Shown piece by piece: positions 35,550 through 47,322 of a stretch of DNA of 64,000 nucleotides (its first letter is position 1; every line of letters starts with the position of its first letter). The notes below the pieces were generated by a model. The model was not told where the DNA came from and did not search any database. It worked only from the letters and a program-made list of their open reading frames with translations. A program made the translations under genes and the position numbers. The stretch comes from Hordeum vulgare subsp. vulgare (lineage: Eukaryota > Streptophyta > Magnoliopsida > Poales > Poaceae), in assembly GCF_904849725.1 (NCBI RefSeq), contig NC_058521.1, positions 101,666,244 through 101,730,243 of the forward strand, in the 5' to 3' direction.

Positions 35550-36878
35550 TGATACGTCTCAAATGTATCTATAATTTTTTATGTTTTCACGTTGTTATCT
35601 TGCCTTCTTTGTATGTTTTATGTACCTTTTTATATTCCGCAAAAAATCAGGAGAGCCTCGAAAATACTTTTCCACCACCGCAAGTTTCCTTTTCCGCGAG
35701 ATCTCATCTGGAGACCCTTCCCGGCACCCTGCCGGAGGGGACTTTGGAGTTGGAGGGCTTCTTCATCATCATCATCGCCCCTCCAATGACTCGTGAGTAG
35801 TTCACTTCAGACCTACGGGTCCGTAGTTAGTAGCTAGATGGCTTCTTCTCTCTCTTGGATCTTCAATACAAATTTCTCCATGATCTTCATGGAGATCTAT
35901 CCGATGTAATCTTCTTTGGCGGTGTGTTTGTCGAGATCCGATGAATTGTGGACTTGTGATCAGATTATCTATGATATATATTTGAGTCTTTGCTGATTTC
36001 TTATATGCATGATTTGATATCCTTGTAATTCTCTCCGAGTCTTGGGTTTTGTTTGGCCAACTAGATCTATGATTCTTGCAATGTGAGAAGTGCTTGGTTT
36101 TGGGTTCTGCCATGTGGTGACCTTTCCCAGTGACAGTAGGGGCAGCAAGGCACACATCAAGCAGTTGCCATCAAGGGTAAAAAGATGGGGTTTTATCATT
36201 GGTTTGAGATTATCCCTCTACATCATGTCATCTTGCTTAAGGCGTTACTCTGTGCTTATGGACTTAATACACTAGATGCATGCTGGATAGCGGTCGACGT
36301 GTGGAGTAATAGTAGTAGATGCAGAAAGTATCGGTCTACTTGTTTCGGACGAGATGCCTATAGAAATAATCATTGCATAGATATCGTCACGACTCTGCAC
36401 AGTTCTATCAATTGCTCGACAGTAATTTGTTCACCCACCGTCTACTTGCTTTCATGAGAGAAGCCACTAGTAAACACTACGGCCCCCGGGTCTATTCACA
36501 TCCATCGTTTACATATCCGCTTTTACTTTGCTTTGTTACTTTGTTGCTTTCAGTTCTCACTTGGCAAACAATCTATAAGGGATTGACAACCCCTTCATAG
36601 CATTGGGTGCAATCTTTTGTGTTTGTGCAGGATCTTGAGATACTCTTCCGCCGGATTGATACCTTGGTTCTCAAACTAAGGGAAATACTTACCGTCGTTG
36701 TGCTACATCACCCTTTCCGCTTCGAGGGAACACCAACGCAAGGCTCCAAGGCCACGGGGGAAATCCTTTGCATATTTGCCTAGGAAGTCCCTTAAGGCGT
36801 AGCCGTAGCTGAAGGATTCCTGGTGCCGTCGACACAACTATTTATGGCGCCGTTGCAAGGGATACACAGCAAACATCA
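35550..36878 (+). repeat. F 5' LTR with internal deletion
   Basis: 1329 bp, against 1620 bp in the 3' copy. The 291-bp difference is a deletion after TACCTTTTTATAT (35637 region) that removes the segment equivalent to about 40627-40917, including a TATAAATT motif. Confidence 0.9.
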
Positions 36879-36888
36879 GAAGTATTTC

Positions 36889-36905
36889 TAGCGCCGTTGC
36901 CGGGG
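36889..36905 (+). other. Primer binding site of F (tRNA-Asp)
   Basis: TAGCGCCGTTGCCGGGG lies 10 bases after the LTR end. It complements the 3' end of plant tRNA-Asp (CCCCGGCAACGGCGCCA) with one mismatch, at the second base. Confidence 0.85.
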
Positions 36906-37120
36906 AGGAGAAATCAAGATCTATCCAAGTAGGTCTCACAAACTCTTCTCTTGCATTTACTTTTGTTGCCAGTTGCCTCTCGTTTTCCTCTCCCCCACTT
37001 CACATTGACCGTTTTCATTCGCCTTTCGCCTTCGCCCTTTCCTCTCGCTTGCTTTCTGTTCGCTTGTGTGCCATGTGCCCTCAATATGCTTGCATCTTCG
37101 CTTGCTGAAAATCTAGTGAT

Positions 37121-37831
37121 ATGGATCCTCATCCACTTGCTAGTCTCTTTAAGAGACCCACTCGTGTGGAACAAATTGCTATTGAGTTGAGGGCAATTGA
37201 CTATTTCTTTGGAGTTTTGCGTAAGATGCGTGAATCTGAAAATTGTGATGGAGAAATTCATGAAGTGATTCACGAGGGCTCCTTGGATGAAAAGCATAAT
37301 TGCAATGATTTCACTATAAATCCTATTAGTGACAATCATGCTAAAAATATGCAAAACCCTAAGCTTGGGGATGCTAGTTTTGCTTTGTCCACTACTTGTT
37401 GCAATAATCATGATTGGGGTGATGATGTTTCTTATGATATTCAAAATTTGTTTATACCTCATGATGAATATGATATTTGCAACAATACTGAAAGTGGGAT
37501 TGGAGAAGTCATGACTTTATTTGATGATAATCCCACTATTTTTGAAGAGCGTCAACTTTGCATGCATGTGGATCATGAAAAGAATATCCTATGGGATAGC
37601 TATATTGTTGAATTTGAATATGATCCCACATGTAATTGCTATGAGAGAGGAAAATATTGTGGTAGAAACTTTCATGTTACCAAATCACCTCTCGTGATGT
37701 GGAGATTGCTCTTGTCTCTTTCTTCTTCCTTGCATATGGCAACTATTGGTTGTCTTGACAATCTGTTTTCCTATAAAATGCCTATGCATAGGAAGTATGT
37801 TAGACTTAGATGTGGTTTTCACATGCTTTAG
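37121..37831 (+). CDS. F 236-codon ORF of unknown function
   Basis: The only substantial frame of F, starting MDPHPLASLFKRPTRVEQ about 240 bp after the LTR. It is acidic, rich in Asn, Asp and His, and shows no CCHC knuckle, protease DSG/DTG or RT motif. It has an internal Cys/His-bearing patch (CNCYERGKYCG near residue 190) and a hydrophobic serine-rich stretch near the C-terminus. It sits where gag would be, so a Gag-like or packaging role is possible but unproven. I do not recognise the family. Its intactness over 236 codons in a decayed neighbourhood is notable. Confidence 0.55.
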   Translation: MDPHPLASLFKRPTRVEQIAIELRAIDYFFGVLRKMRESENCDGEIHEVIHEGSLDEKHNCNDFTINPISDNHAKNMQNPKLGDASFALSTTCCNNHDWGDDVSYDIQNLFIPHDEYDICNNTESGIGEVMTLFDDNPTIFEERQLCMHVDHEKNILWDSYIVEFEYDPTCNCYERGKYCGRNFHVTKSPLVMWRLLLSLSSSLHMATIGCLDNLFSYKMPMHRKYVRLRCGFHML

Positions 37832-40518
37832 GATGCTCTCGTTATCCTTCAATTCTTGTCTTTTGTGAGAGCATCATTGAATGCCTAGCTAAGGGCGTTC
37901 AACAAAAGCGCTTGTTGGGAGGCAACCCAACGAATCTATCCTTTTTCTTTCTATTTTGTGTTTTACACACTTCCATAATTCTGTTATGATTGTGTTTTTT
38001 GTGCTTCTTTTTGCGTTTGTGCCAAGCAAAACCGTTATGATTAGTCTTGGCGATGATCGTTTGGTCATGCTGGAAAAGACAGAAACTTTCTGCTCACGAA
38101 AAGAATTTTCTTTTTTTTCGTAAGAGCTTTTGAGTTGATTCTTTTTGCTGCTGATTTCTACGCAAATTCTGCACACTATCGTAATTTTTCAGAATTTTTG
38201 AAGTACCATAGGTATACGAAATATACAGATTGCTATAGACTAGTCTGTTGTTAACATATTCCTGTTTTGTTGTGTTGGTTGCTTATTTTGATGAAACTAT
38301 GGATAGTATCGGGGGTATTAGCCATGTAATATTGAAAGTACAGTAACCCAACATCAGCACAAGTATAATTTAAGTTTGCTACAGTACCTAAGGAAGTGGT
38401 GGTTTGCTTGCTTGTACTAATGTTATCACGAGTTCCTGTTTAAGTTTCGTGTTGTGAAGTTTTCAAGTTTTGGGTGAAGTTCTTATGGACAAAGAGATAA
38501 AGAGTGGCAAGAGCTCAAGCTTAGGGATTCCCAAGTCACCCCAAAAGATTCAAGGATGTCGTAAAAGCCTAAGCTTGGGGATGCCCCGGGAAGGCATCCC
38601 CTCTCTCGTCTTCAATCCATCGGTAACGTTACTTGGGGCTATATTTTTATTCACCACATGTTATGTGTTTTTGCTTAGAGCGTCTTGTATCGTAGGAGTC
38701 TTTTATTTTTGTTGTGTCACAATCATCCTTGCTGCACACCTAGAGAGAGAGACATGCACACACCGTGATTTTGTCGAGCTTCACTTATATCTTTTGGTAG
38801 ACAATTCAGCTCACATGTGCTTCACTTATATCTTTTGAGCTAGATACTTTTGCTCTATGTGCTTCACTTATATATTTTAGAGCGCAGCGGTGCGTGGCTT
38901 GGTAGTTGATCTATTCTTTGAAAGTAGTCTCAAAGGGGGTAGTTATCCAAAGGGATACGAAAACTTCCACCTTCATGTGCATTGAATAGTTAGAGAAGTT
39001 TGATTCATCTCAATTAGTTTTGAGTTGTGGTTATGGTAATATTGAAGTCATGCTAGTAAGGTGTTGTGGATCTAGAAATACTTGTGTTGAAGTTAGTGAT
39101 TCCCGTAGCATGCACGTATGGTGAACCGCTATGTGATGAAATCTGAGCATGATTAGTACATTGATTGTCATCCTTTGTGTGGCGGTCGGGATCGCGCGAT
39201 GGTTTATACCTACCAACCCTTTCCCTAGGAGTATGCGTTGAATGCTTTGTTTCGATTACTAATAAAACTTTTGCAACAAGTATATGAGTTCTTCCTGACT
39301 AATGTTGAGTCCATGGTTTAGATGCAGTTTCACCTTCCACCATCACTATCTTCTTAGTGACGTGCAACTTTCACCGGTGCACAAAACCCACCATTAGCCC
39401 CCCTCAAAACAGCCACCATACCTACCTACTATGGCTTTTTCAAAGTCATTCCGAGATATATTGACATGCAACTACTACAATTATATGTGCCACCACGTCT
39501 ACTTTGCCTTTGCATGATTCTAAGATAGCTAGCATGATGTTTCCATTGATGTCTATGCCACGCTAGATCATTGCCACGGTACACTACCGAAGGCATTCCA
39601 TATAGAGTCATAGTTGCTCTAAGTTTTGAGTTGAAAGTGTGATGATCATCATTATTGGAGCATTGTCCCATGTGAGGAAATAAAATAGGCCAAAGAAGCC
39701 CGTAAAAAAAGAGGCCAAAGAGCCCACCAAAATAAAAAAAAATGAGAGAAAAAGAGAGAAGGGACAATGCTACCACTTTTTCCACACTTGTGCATTTTGA
39801 GCACCATGATCTTCATGATTGAGAGTCTCTCGTTTTGTCACCACCATATAGCTAGTGGGAAATTCTCATTATATAACTTGGCTTGTATATTCCAATGATA
39901 GGCTTCCTCAAAATTGCCTTAGGTCTTCGTGAGCAAGCAAGTTGGATGCACACCCACTAGTTTTCTTTAAGAGTTTTCACATACTTGTAGCTCTAGTGCA
40001 TCATTTGTATGGCAGTCCCTACTCATTCACATTGATATCTATTGATGAGCATCTCCACAGCTCATTGATATGCCTAGTTAATGTGACTATCTTCTCCTTT
40101 TTGTCTTGCAACCCCCACACATTCCACACCATCTATAGTGCTATAACCATGGCTCACGCTCATGTATTGCGTGAGAGTTGAAAATGTTTGAGAAAGTAAA
40201 GGTGTGAAACAATTACTTGGCCAATAACGGGGTTGTGCATGATTTAAACTCGTTGTGCAATGATGATAGAGCATAGCCAGACTATATGCTTTTGTAGGGA
40301 TAACTTTCTTTTGGCCTTGTTATTATGAAAGTTCATGATTACTTTGCTAGTTTGCTTGAATTATTATTGTTTCCACGTCAATAGCAAACTATTGTTTTAG
40401 ATCTAATGGATCTGAACATTCATGTCACATAATAGGAATTAGAAAGGACACCTATGCTAGGTAGCATCAAAGCATCAAAAATTCATTCTTATCACTTCCC
40501 TACTCGAGGACAAGCAGG
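37832..40518 (+). other. F interior, non-coding
   Basis: 2.7 kb with no frame over about 120 codons and no polymerase motifs. The short word AAGCTTGGGGATGC occurs near 38570 and again as the polypurine region at about 40525. I see no RNA gene or secondary insertion. Confidence 0.7.
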
Positions 40519-40522
40519 AGTT

Positions 40523-40537
40523 AAGCTTGGGGATGCT
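40523..40537 (+). other. Polypurine tract of F
   Basis: AAGCTTGGGGATGCT directly precedes the 3' LTR. Its G-rich core is the expected plus-strand primer. Confidence 0.7.
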
Positions 40538-42157
40538 TGATACGTCTCAAACGTATCTATAATTTTTGATGTTTTCACGTTGTTATCTTGCCTTCTTTGT
40601 ATGTTTTATGTACCTTTTTATATCTTTTTTGGGACTAACTTATTAATTCAGTGCCAACTGCCAGTTCCTGTTCTTTCTGTGTTTTTGACTCTTTTCAGAT
40701 CTGATTTTGGAACGGAGTCCAAACTGAAGAAAAACCCCGAAATGATTTTTTCTCGAACGGAAGAAGTCCAGGGGGATTTTGGGCCAAGCCAGGTGGGCTC
40801 TAGGGAGACCACAAGCCCCCACTCCGCCACCAGGGGGAGGCGGCGGTGAGCAGTCTTCTGGCCTCCCTGGTCGCCCCCTGACCTAGGTATTTGGCCTATA
40901 AATTCCCAAATATTTCGCAAAAAATCAAGAGAGCCTTGAAAATACTTTTCCGCCGCCGCAAGCTTCCGTTTCCGCGAGATCTCATCTGGAGACCCTTCCC
41001 AGCACCCTGCCGGAGGGGACTTTGGAGTTGGAGGGCTTCTTCATCATCATCATCGCCCCTCCAATGACTCGTGAGTAGTTCACTTCAGACCTACGGGTCC
41101 GTAGTTAGTAGCTAGATGGCTTCTTCTCTCTCTTGGATCTTCAATACAAAGTTCTCCATGATCTTCATGGAGATCTATCCGATGTAATCTTCTTTGGCGG
41201 TGTGTTTGTCGTGATTCGATGAATTGTGGACTTGTGATCAGATTATCTATGATATATATTTGAGTCTTTGCTGATTTCTTATATGCATGATTTGATATCC
41301 TTGTAAGTCTCTCCGAGTCTTGGGTTTTGTTTGGCCAACTAGATCTATGATTCTTGCAATGAGAGAAGTGCTTGGTTTTGGGTTCTGCCATGTGGTGACC
41401 TTTCCCAGTGACAGTAGGGGTAGCAAGGCACACATGAAGCAGTTGCCATCAAGGGTAAATAGATGGGGTTTTTATCATTGGTTTGAGATTATCCCTCGAC
41501 ATCATGTCATCTTGCTTAAGGCGTTACTCTGTTCTTATGGACTTAATACACTAGATGCATGTTGGATAGCGGTCGACGTGTGGAGTAATAGTAGTAGATG
41601 CAGAAAGTATCGGTCTACTTGTTTCGGACGTGATGCCTATAGAAATAATCATTGCATAGATATCGTCACGACTCTGCACAGTTCTATCAATTGCTCGACA
41701 GTAATTTGTTCACCCACCGTCTACTTGCTTTCATGAGAGAAGCCACTAGTAAACACTACGGCCCCCGGGTCTATTCACATCCATCGTTTACATCTCCGCC
41801 TTTACTTTGCTTTGTTACTTTGTTGCTTTCAGTTCTCACTTGGCAAACAATCTATAAGGGATTGACAACCCCTTCATAACGTTGGGTGCCAGAGTTTGTG
41901 TTTGTGCAGGATCTTGAGATATTCTTCCGCCGGATTGATACCTTGGTTCCCAAACTGAGGGAAATACTTACCGTCGCTGTGCTACATCACCCTTTCCGCT
42001 TCGAGGGAACACCAACGCAAGGCTCCAAGGCCACATGGGAAATCCTTTGCATACTTGCCTAGGAAGTCCCTTAAGGCGTAGCCGTAGCTGAAGGATTCCT
42101 GGTGCCGTCGACACAACTATTTCTGGCGCCGTTGCAAGGGATACACAGCAAACATCA
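40538..42157 (+). repeat. F 3' LTR, full length
   Basis: 1620 bp, TGATACGTCTC to AAACATCA, followed by TSD atcct. It contains TATAAATT at 40897-40904. Near its end, TTTCTGGCGCCGTTGCAAGG (about 42120-42139) closely resembles the tRNA-Asp primer site. Confidence 0.92.
40897..40904 (+). promoter_or_regulatory. TATA-like motif of F 3' LTR
   Basis: TATAAATT lies upstream of the region shared by both LTRs. The 5' LTR has lost the whole segment. Confidence 0.45.
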
Positions 42158-43066
42158 ATCCTTACAAGAGACTGGAGAAAAGGTCTCATTGTAATCTATT
42201 CCTTCTCTTTGCGTGAATCCTTTTGCCACAAGTCGGGCTTTATACTTATCAACATTACCATTGGAGTCATAATTTGTTTTGTAGACCCATTTGCAGCCTA
42301 TTGTCTTTGCTCCTTTAGGAATGATCTCTAAGTCCCAAACATTATTGGAACTCATCGATTTCATTTCATCTTCCATTGCCTCTAGCCATTTTGATGAATG
42401 AGGGCTTTTAATGGCTTCTTCGTATGTGGTGGGATCACCATCCTTATGAACCATTTCCGTGTTATAGACTTTATAATCAGTAGAAATAGCAGGTCTCCTT
42501 GTTCTGTTAGACCTTCTAAGTGCCTCATTGTCTCGCACACTTTCTACTTTTTCTTGCTGCAATTCCCTTGCATGATCAACAACAGGTTCAGTCGGCTCCT
42601 GAAGGACAGGTTCCGGGTCTTCTCCCATAGTTTTCATCGTTGGAGTCACAGCTGGTAGCGAGAAAAATGGCTCTTGAATCATCGGAATGGGTGCATGCAC
42701 CCTTTTCTCCTCAAGATCTATTTTTTGAGCTACCATGCTCCCCCTCATCATTTCGTCCTCTAAGAAGACAGCATGTCTCGTTTCTACAAACTTTGTGAAT
42801 CTGTCTGGACAGTAGAAGCGAAAACCTTTTGATCTATCGGGGTAGCCAATGAAATGGCAACTCACTGTCTTTGGATCTAACTTTCCAATGTTTGGATTAA
42901 ACATTTTGGCCTCAGCTGGACATCCCCACACTCTCAAGTGTTGCAGGGATGGCACTCTTCCTATCCACAGCTCGTGCGGTGTTTTGGGCACCGACTTGCT
43001 TGCTACTCTGTTGAGAATGTGAATGGCGGTCTTAAGCGCCTCCATCCACAATCCCAATGGCATGTC
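42158..43066 (-). pseudogene. E copia integrase C-terminus and RT N-terminus
   Basis: Open frame directly downstream of an in-frame TAG (43067-43069). It runs from MPLGLWMEALKTA through the integrase C-terminal region (LRVWGC, FIGYPDRSKGFRFY) and a charged linker to the RT start (WLEAMEDEMKSM, CKWVYKTNYDSNG, YNETFSPV). It is cut by F at SCKD and continues at 35549. Confidence 0.92.
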
Positions 43067-43960
43067 CTAGTAGCTCATCATGTTGCGCACCATATCCATG
43101 AGGGTATGGTTGCGCCTTTCAGCTACTCCATTTTGCTGAGGCTCGCCCGGCATTGAATACTGGGCGACAATGCTAGTCTCCTGTAAGAACTTTGCAAAAG
43201 GTCTAGGGACTTGGCCATATGGTGTGTGTCGACCGTAGTACACCCCCCCACGGTCGGACCTCACAATCTTAATTTTTTTGTCAAGCTGATTTTCAACTTC
43301 AGCTTTGAATATCTTGAATTTATCCAATGCCTCATTTCTCTCTTTGATTGGATAAATGTAACCGAAGCGGGAGTAATGTTTGTGAATGTTATGAATGAAT
43401 CATAACCATCCACACTTTTCACCGGAAACGGTCCACAAATATCAGTGTGGATTATTTCCAGTGTTCCTGTGCTTCGGTTTGCACCTTTCTTTATTTGTTT
43501 TACATATTTTCCTTTAATGCAATCTAGGCATTGCTCTAAGTCAGAGAACTCCAACTTTGGAAGAATTTCGCTTTTGATTAACCTTTCTATTCTCCCCCTG
43601 GAAATATGGCCCAATCGACAGTGCCACGGTTTCGAGGAGTCATGAGTTCTCTTTCTTTTCTTTTGCTCGTTGTTCGACGAAGAACTTGGCACATTCACAT
43701 TATTTGCATAATTCACTTTATCACGAATTGATAACAAATAAAGCTTATCATGAAGAAAGGCATTGCCTACATAATCATTATTGTACCACACGGTACATTT
43801 ACCATGTCCAAAAACACATTGATAATTGTCTTTGTCTAAGCACGACACACTTATTAAGTTCCTATTACATGAAGGCACAAAAAGAACATTACTAAGCAGA
43901 AGCGTGAATCCTTCGGTTAGCTCCAAGGAGACGTCACCTACGGCTTCAACTTTTTCTTGG
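43067..43960 (-). pseudogene. E copia pre-integrase and integrase core
   Basis: Continues from the protease frame interrupted by G (VANGVQ, then EKVEAVGDV). The frame to 43261 holds HCRLGH and CLDCIKGK zinc-binding residues and the first catalytic Asp in HTDICGPF. A frameshift near 43390, after FITFTN, moves the rest into the frame 43067-43327, with the second Asp in RSDRGGVYY and Glu in NGVAERRN. All three DDE residues survive, but the frameshift and the TAG at 43067-43069 make it non-functional. Confidence 0.92.
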
Positions 43961-44517
43961 TGATGGGGTTATAGTCCTAGGGTAGGGTCATAGGCCTGCC
44001 CTATAAGTCCTACCCAAGGACTACCCTTCATAAGGGATAAGGCCCTTAGTCAGTTCCGACTGAATTAAGGACTTCCCATCATCCAGTCGGTAACGAATCC
44101 TCCACCATCCAGCCGGAGATGAGCATTCGGAGTGTATCAAACTAACCGACTGGATTCCACTCTGTGCATCGTAACCCCCCTGGAGGGAAATGGTCATACG
44201 TTTCCATGTGCCTTTATTAGCATTTAAGACGTATGTTACCTGTAACGTAGGCATTTATTCGCCACTACCCCACCCCTGTGCACTGAACCGTTGTGAAGGG
44301 CAGCGCACTCTATATAAGCCGCCCTTCCCCACTGGTGCAAGGGTTAGCAATTCACTGTAATCCATATTCCACTCGACAACAAGCTCCCAGAGCACTGAGA
44401 CGTAGGGCTATTACCTCCACCATAGAGGGGCCTGAACTCATACAACCTCGCCGTAGCTAAGGCTCTGCCCATCCTTTCGTACCCTACACATCTACTGTCA
44501 GGCTTATACCCACGACA
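43961..44517 (+). repeat. G LTR1
   Basis: 557 bp, TGATGGGGTT to CCCACGACA. It has the same length as LTR2, with four substitutions seen by eye. TATATAA lies at 44311-44317. Confidence 0.95.
44311..44317 (+). promoter_or_regulatory. TATA box of G LTR1
   Basis: TATATAA in CACTCTATATAAGCCG, about 200 bp before the LTR end; it is repeated at 58114-58120 in LTR2. This is a good core-promoter candidate. Confidence 0.75.
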
Positions 44518-44519
44518 GT

Positions 44520-44537
44520 TGGCGCCCACCGTGGGGC
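44520..44537 (+). other. Primer binding site of G, copy 1 (tRNA-Lys)
   Basis: TGGCGCCCACCGTGGGGC complements the 3' end of plant tRNA-Lys (GCCCCACGGTGGGCGCCA) over 18 bases. It lies two bases after the LTR. Confidence 0.92.
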
Positions 44538-44584
44538 AGGCGTCTAAGCGACTTCCGGCGAGTTTGCGACTAAATCTTTTCGTC

Positions 44585-46273
44585 ATGTCATCCGGTGGAG
44601 ATTTGAGCATGGGTCACGAGATCCTCTTCGGCGCTCTCTCCTTCATCGTCGACGATTCGGCATGGCTTCGGGACGCCCCTCTCGACGTCGAGGCGCTCCC
44701 CCGTCGCGGGGCTACGCACTTCTGTGCCGGCGCCCGCGGTATTCTTCTTCTCCAGCAGTCGGCTCTGGTGTCGACCTACACCGCCGTCACGCGCCGCAAC
44801 AAGCGGTCCCGCCGTCCGCGGCTCCAGCATTGGGTGCAACACGCCCAGGCGCGCCAGAACGCGTCTTCACAAGTGACGGTCCTAGAGTCGGTTGTGGTTG
44901 CCCCGCCGTCCCAGCGCTCGGACTCGGTTCCGACTGAGTTTCCTTCCGAGTACTTGGGTCGCGGGCCTGCAGCAGAAGTGCGCATGGCCAACTCCCATGA
45001 AAGTCCCGGCCAAACTGGCCGGAACGAGCACGAGATCGGCGAAACATCCGGCGCTCGCCGTCCGCCTCGCCGTTCTGCCAGTCGGCACACTCGGCGGAGC
45101 AACGTGGAGGTGTTCCGCACACCCATCCTCAACCTGGCTGCCGCCTCCAAGATAGTCGATTCCCTTCAGCCCACTGATTCAGAGGCTGGCAGGGGGATCG
45201 AGCAAATCCGCGCCCTGCTGCACACGGCACGGCAGCAAAATTCGGCGGTCTCCCAGTCGCACAACAGGATCCACAATAGTTCTGTTCATGCGAACACGCA
45301 TCGGTCAGTTCACAGCCCTGGTTCTCATCAGCGACATAGGGGAGGCAGCCGTTCCATAAATCCCGAAGATCGTCGCCGTTCACGCACCCCTCCGCGGGGT
45401 GGGCCCTACGGGCCCCGGCATCATGATGATCGGCGTTCAGTCGGTGACACTTACGATCCAAGGCCCGACGCGAGAGGGCATATCGCCCAGCGGAGGGTCG
45501 ACAGGGGCCGAGCCCACCGCGATGGTCACGATATGGACCGTCCGAGTGGAAGCAGGACCATCATTTCTGGTCCCGAGTGTTTCAGTCGAGCCATCCGTTC
45601 GGCTGACATCCCACCCAACTTCCTATTGGCGACGGGGATCAGCAAGTTTACAGGAGAATCCAAGCTAGAAACCTGGCTGGACGACTACCGAGTGGCAGTC
45701 CAGATCGGAGGAGGGGACGACCACGTCGCCATGAAGCACCTCCCTCTGATGCTCGACGGCTCGGCACAAGCGTGGCTGAACCAGTTGGCCCCCTCAAGCA
45801 TCTACGGCTGGGAAGATCCGGCCCGAGTCTTCATCAGGACCTTCGAAGGGACGTGCAAATGCCCTGCTGGCCTCGTGGAGCTCCAACATTGTGTCCAGAA
45901 GTAGAATGAACCCCTGCACGATTTCATTCAGCATTGGACGACCCTCTACCACACGGTGGAGAATGTCACAGAGCACCAAGCAGTCTGCGCCTTCAAGTCA
46001 GGCGTGCGGTACAGAGATTTGTACCTGAAGTTCGGTCGAACACGCGACATCTCCATGAGCAAGATGATGGAGATAGCGGCACGCTATTCAAACGGTGAAG
46101 AAGAGGACCGCATCCGTAGCGGCAAGCGCAAAGCAGTCGCCGATGGGGATGGGAATAACACTCGAAAGCAGAAGCAGAAAGCTCCGTCCACTCCGCAGGC
46201 AGAAGCCGCAGTTGTTACCAATGCCAAGTTCAAAGGCAAAGGGAAGGCTCAGTTCACCCCCAAGAAGAAGTAG
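44585..46273 (+). pseudogene. G gag, copy 1
   Basis: The first ATG after the primer site (44585, MSSGGDLSMGHE) opens 439 codons to TAG 45902-45904; copy 2 has AAG there. The frame then continues to TAG 46271-46273. The N-terminal part is arginine/serine-rich. The gag domain begins near residue 360 (ISKFTGESKLETWLDDYR, QAWLNQL) and continues past the stop (VCAFKSGVRYRDLY, KMMEIAARYSNGEE) to a lysine-rich tail. The stops may be recent because the gag of copy 2 lacks the first one. Confidence 0.9.
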
Positions 46274-47322
46274 TTCAGTAACCCCATCCTGGACCAGCCA
46301 TGCCCGATTCACACGAAGATGGATGAAGAGGGCAACGCCATATATCCGAAGCATACCACTCGACAATGTCGCCTCCTGATCCAGGGGTTCAGCGAAGGGC
46401 AACCGAGTGAAAAGGGCAATGAACAGGATGAGGAGGACAAGGAGGACCCGTTCCCCCAAGTCCATGCAACACTGATGATTTTTGCTGACGTTGAGAGCAA
46501 GAGTCGACTGAAGCTAGTGAACAGGGAGGTGAACATGGCCACGCAAGCCAACCCCAAGTTCCTCAAATGGTCTCAGACTGCGATCACCTTTGACCAGTCG
46601 GATCATCCAGCACACGTACCCACCCCAGGGAGACAGGCTCTGGTCGTCGACCTGGTGGTGGAAGGAGTCCGACTGCACAAAGTCCTCATGGACGGCGGCA
46701 GTGGCTTGAACATCATGTACACCGACACTCTCAAGGGGATGGGCATTCCGATGTCCAAACTCAGCGAGAGCAGCATGCAGTTCCATGGAGTCGTCCCTGG
46801 ACGAAAGGCCAAGTCACTCGGCCGGATCGCGTTGGACGTCGTTTTCGGCTCCGACAAGAACTTCCGCAAGGAAAAGCTGACGTTCGAGGTGGTGGACTTC
46901 CAGAGCGCGTACCACGCAATCCTGGGACGCCCGGCGTATGCACGTTTCATGGCTCAGCCATGTTACGTGTACCTGAAGCTGAAGATGCCAGGCCCGAAAG
47001 GTGTGATCACTATCACAGGCAATCGACAGCGGGCCGAGGAGTGTCTGCAGCAGGGATCAAGAATCGCCGATCAGCAGATGGCTGTCCTCGAGCTTGACGA
47101 GTACAAGAACACAGTCGACCCCGCTGACTTGATGCGTGCGAAGAAGCCAGCTTCGGAGTCCGCATTCCAGTCGGCGGGAGAGACGAAGAAGGTCAGCATC
47201 CACCCGACGGACGACACCGCTGCCCCGACGAACATCTCCACCACCCTCGATCCTAAATAGGAAGCCGAGCTCATCCAATTCCTCCGTGAGAACTAGGAAT
47301 CTTCGCATGGAAGCCCTCTGAC
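46274..47322 (+). pseudogene. G gag tail and aspartic protease, copy 1
   Basis: Same frame as gag. A Cys/His segment (CPIHTKMDEEG, then HTTRQC) probably represents the nucleic-acid-binding end of gag. The retropepsin follows, with VLMDGGSGLNIMY near 46680-46720 (active-site Asp in DGGS) and AILGRPAY further on. TAG at 47261-47263, a second TAG near 47294 at a Trp position and a one-base loss near 47300 break the link to RT. Confidence 0.88.

Larger units (their letters stand above)
35550..42157 (+). mobile_element. Element F: non-autonomous LTR retrotransposon nested in E
   Basis: Plus-strand element with LTRs 35550-36878 and 40538-42157 and perfect TSD atcct (35545-35549 and 42158-42162). 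The LTR starts TGATACGTCTCAAA and ends GCAAACATCA. The primer site is complementary to tRNA-Asp. The interior of 3.66 kb carries no protease, integrase or RT, only one 236-codon ORF. The tRNA-Asp primer suggests it depends on a gypsy-type partner. It interrupts the RT of E between SCKD and SFRIIM. Confidence 0.92.

Noticed and set aside
36889..36905. tRNA gene fragments at primer sites (also 16055, 21551, 44520, 58323, 63380)
   Set aside because: Only 12-18 bases complementary to tRNA 3' ends directly beside LTRs. They are primer binding sites.
44776..45461. Minus-strand ORFs of 110-124 codons opposite G gag
   Set aside because: Shadows of the GC-rich gag frame. They are duplicated only because gag is duplicated at 58578-59263.
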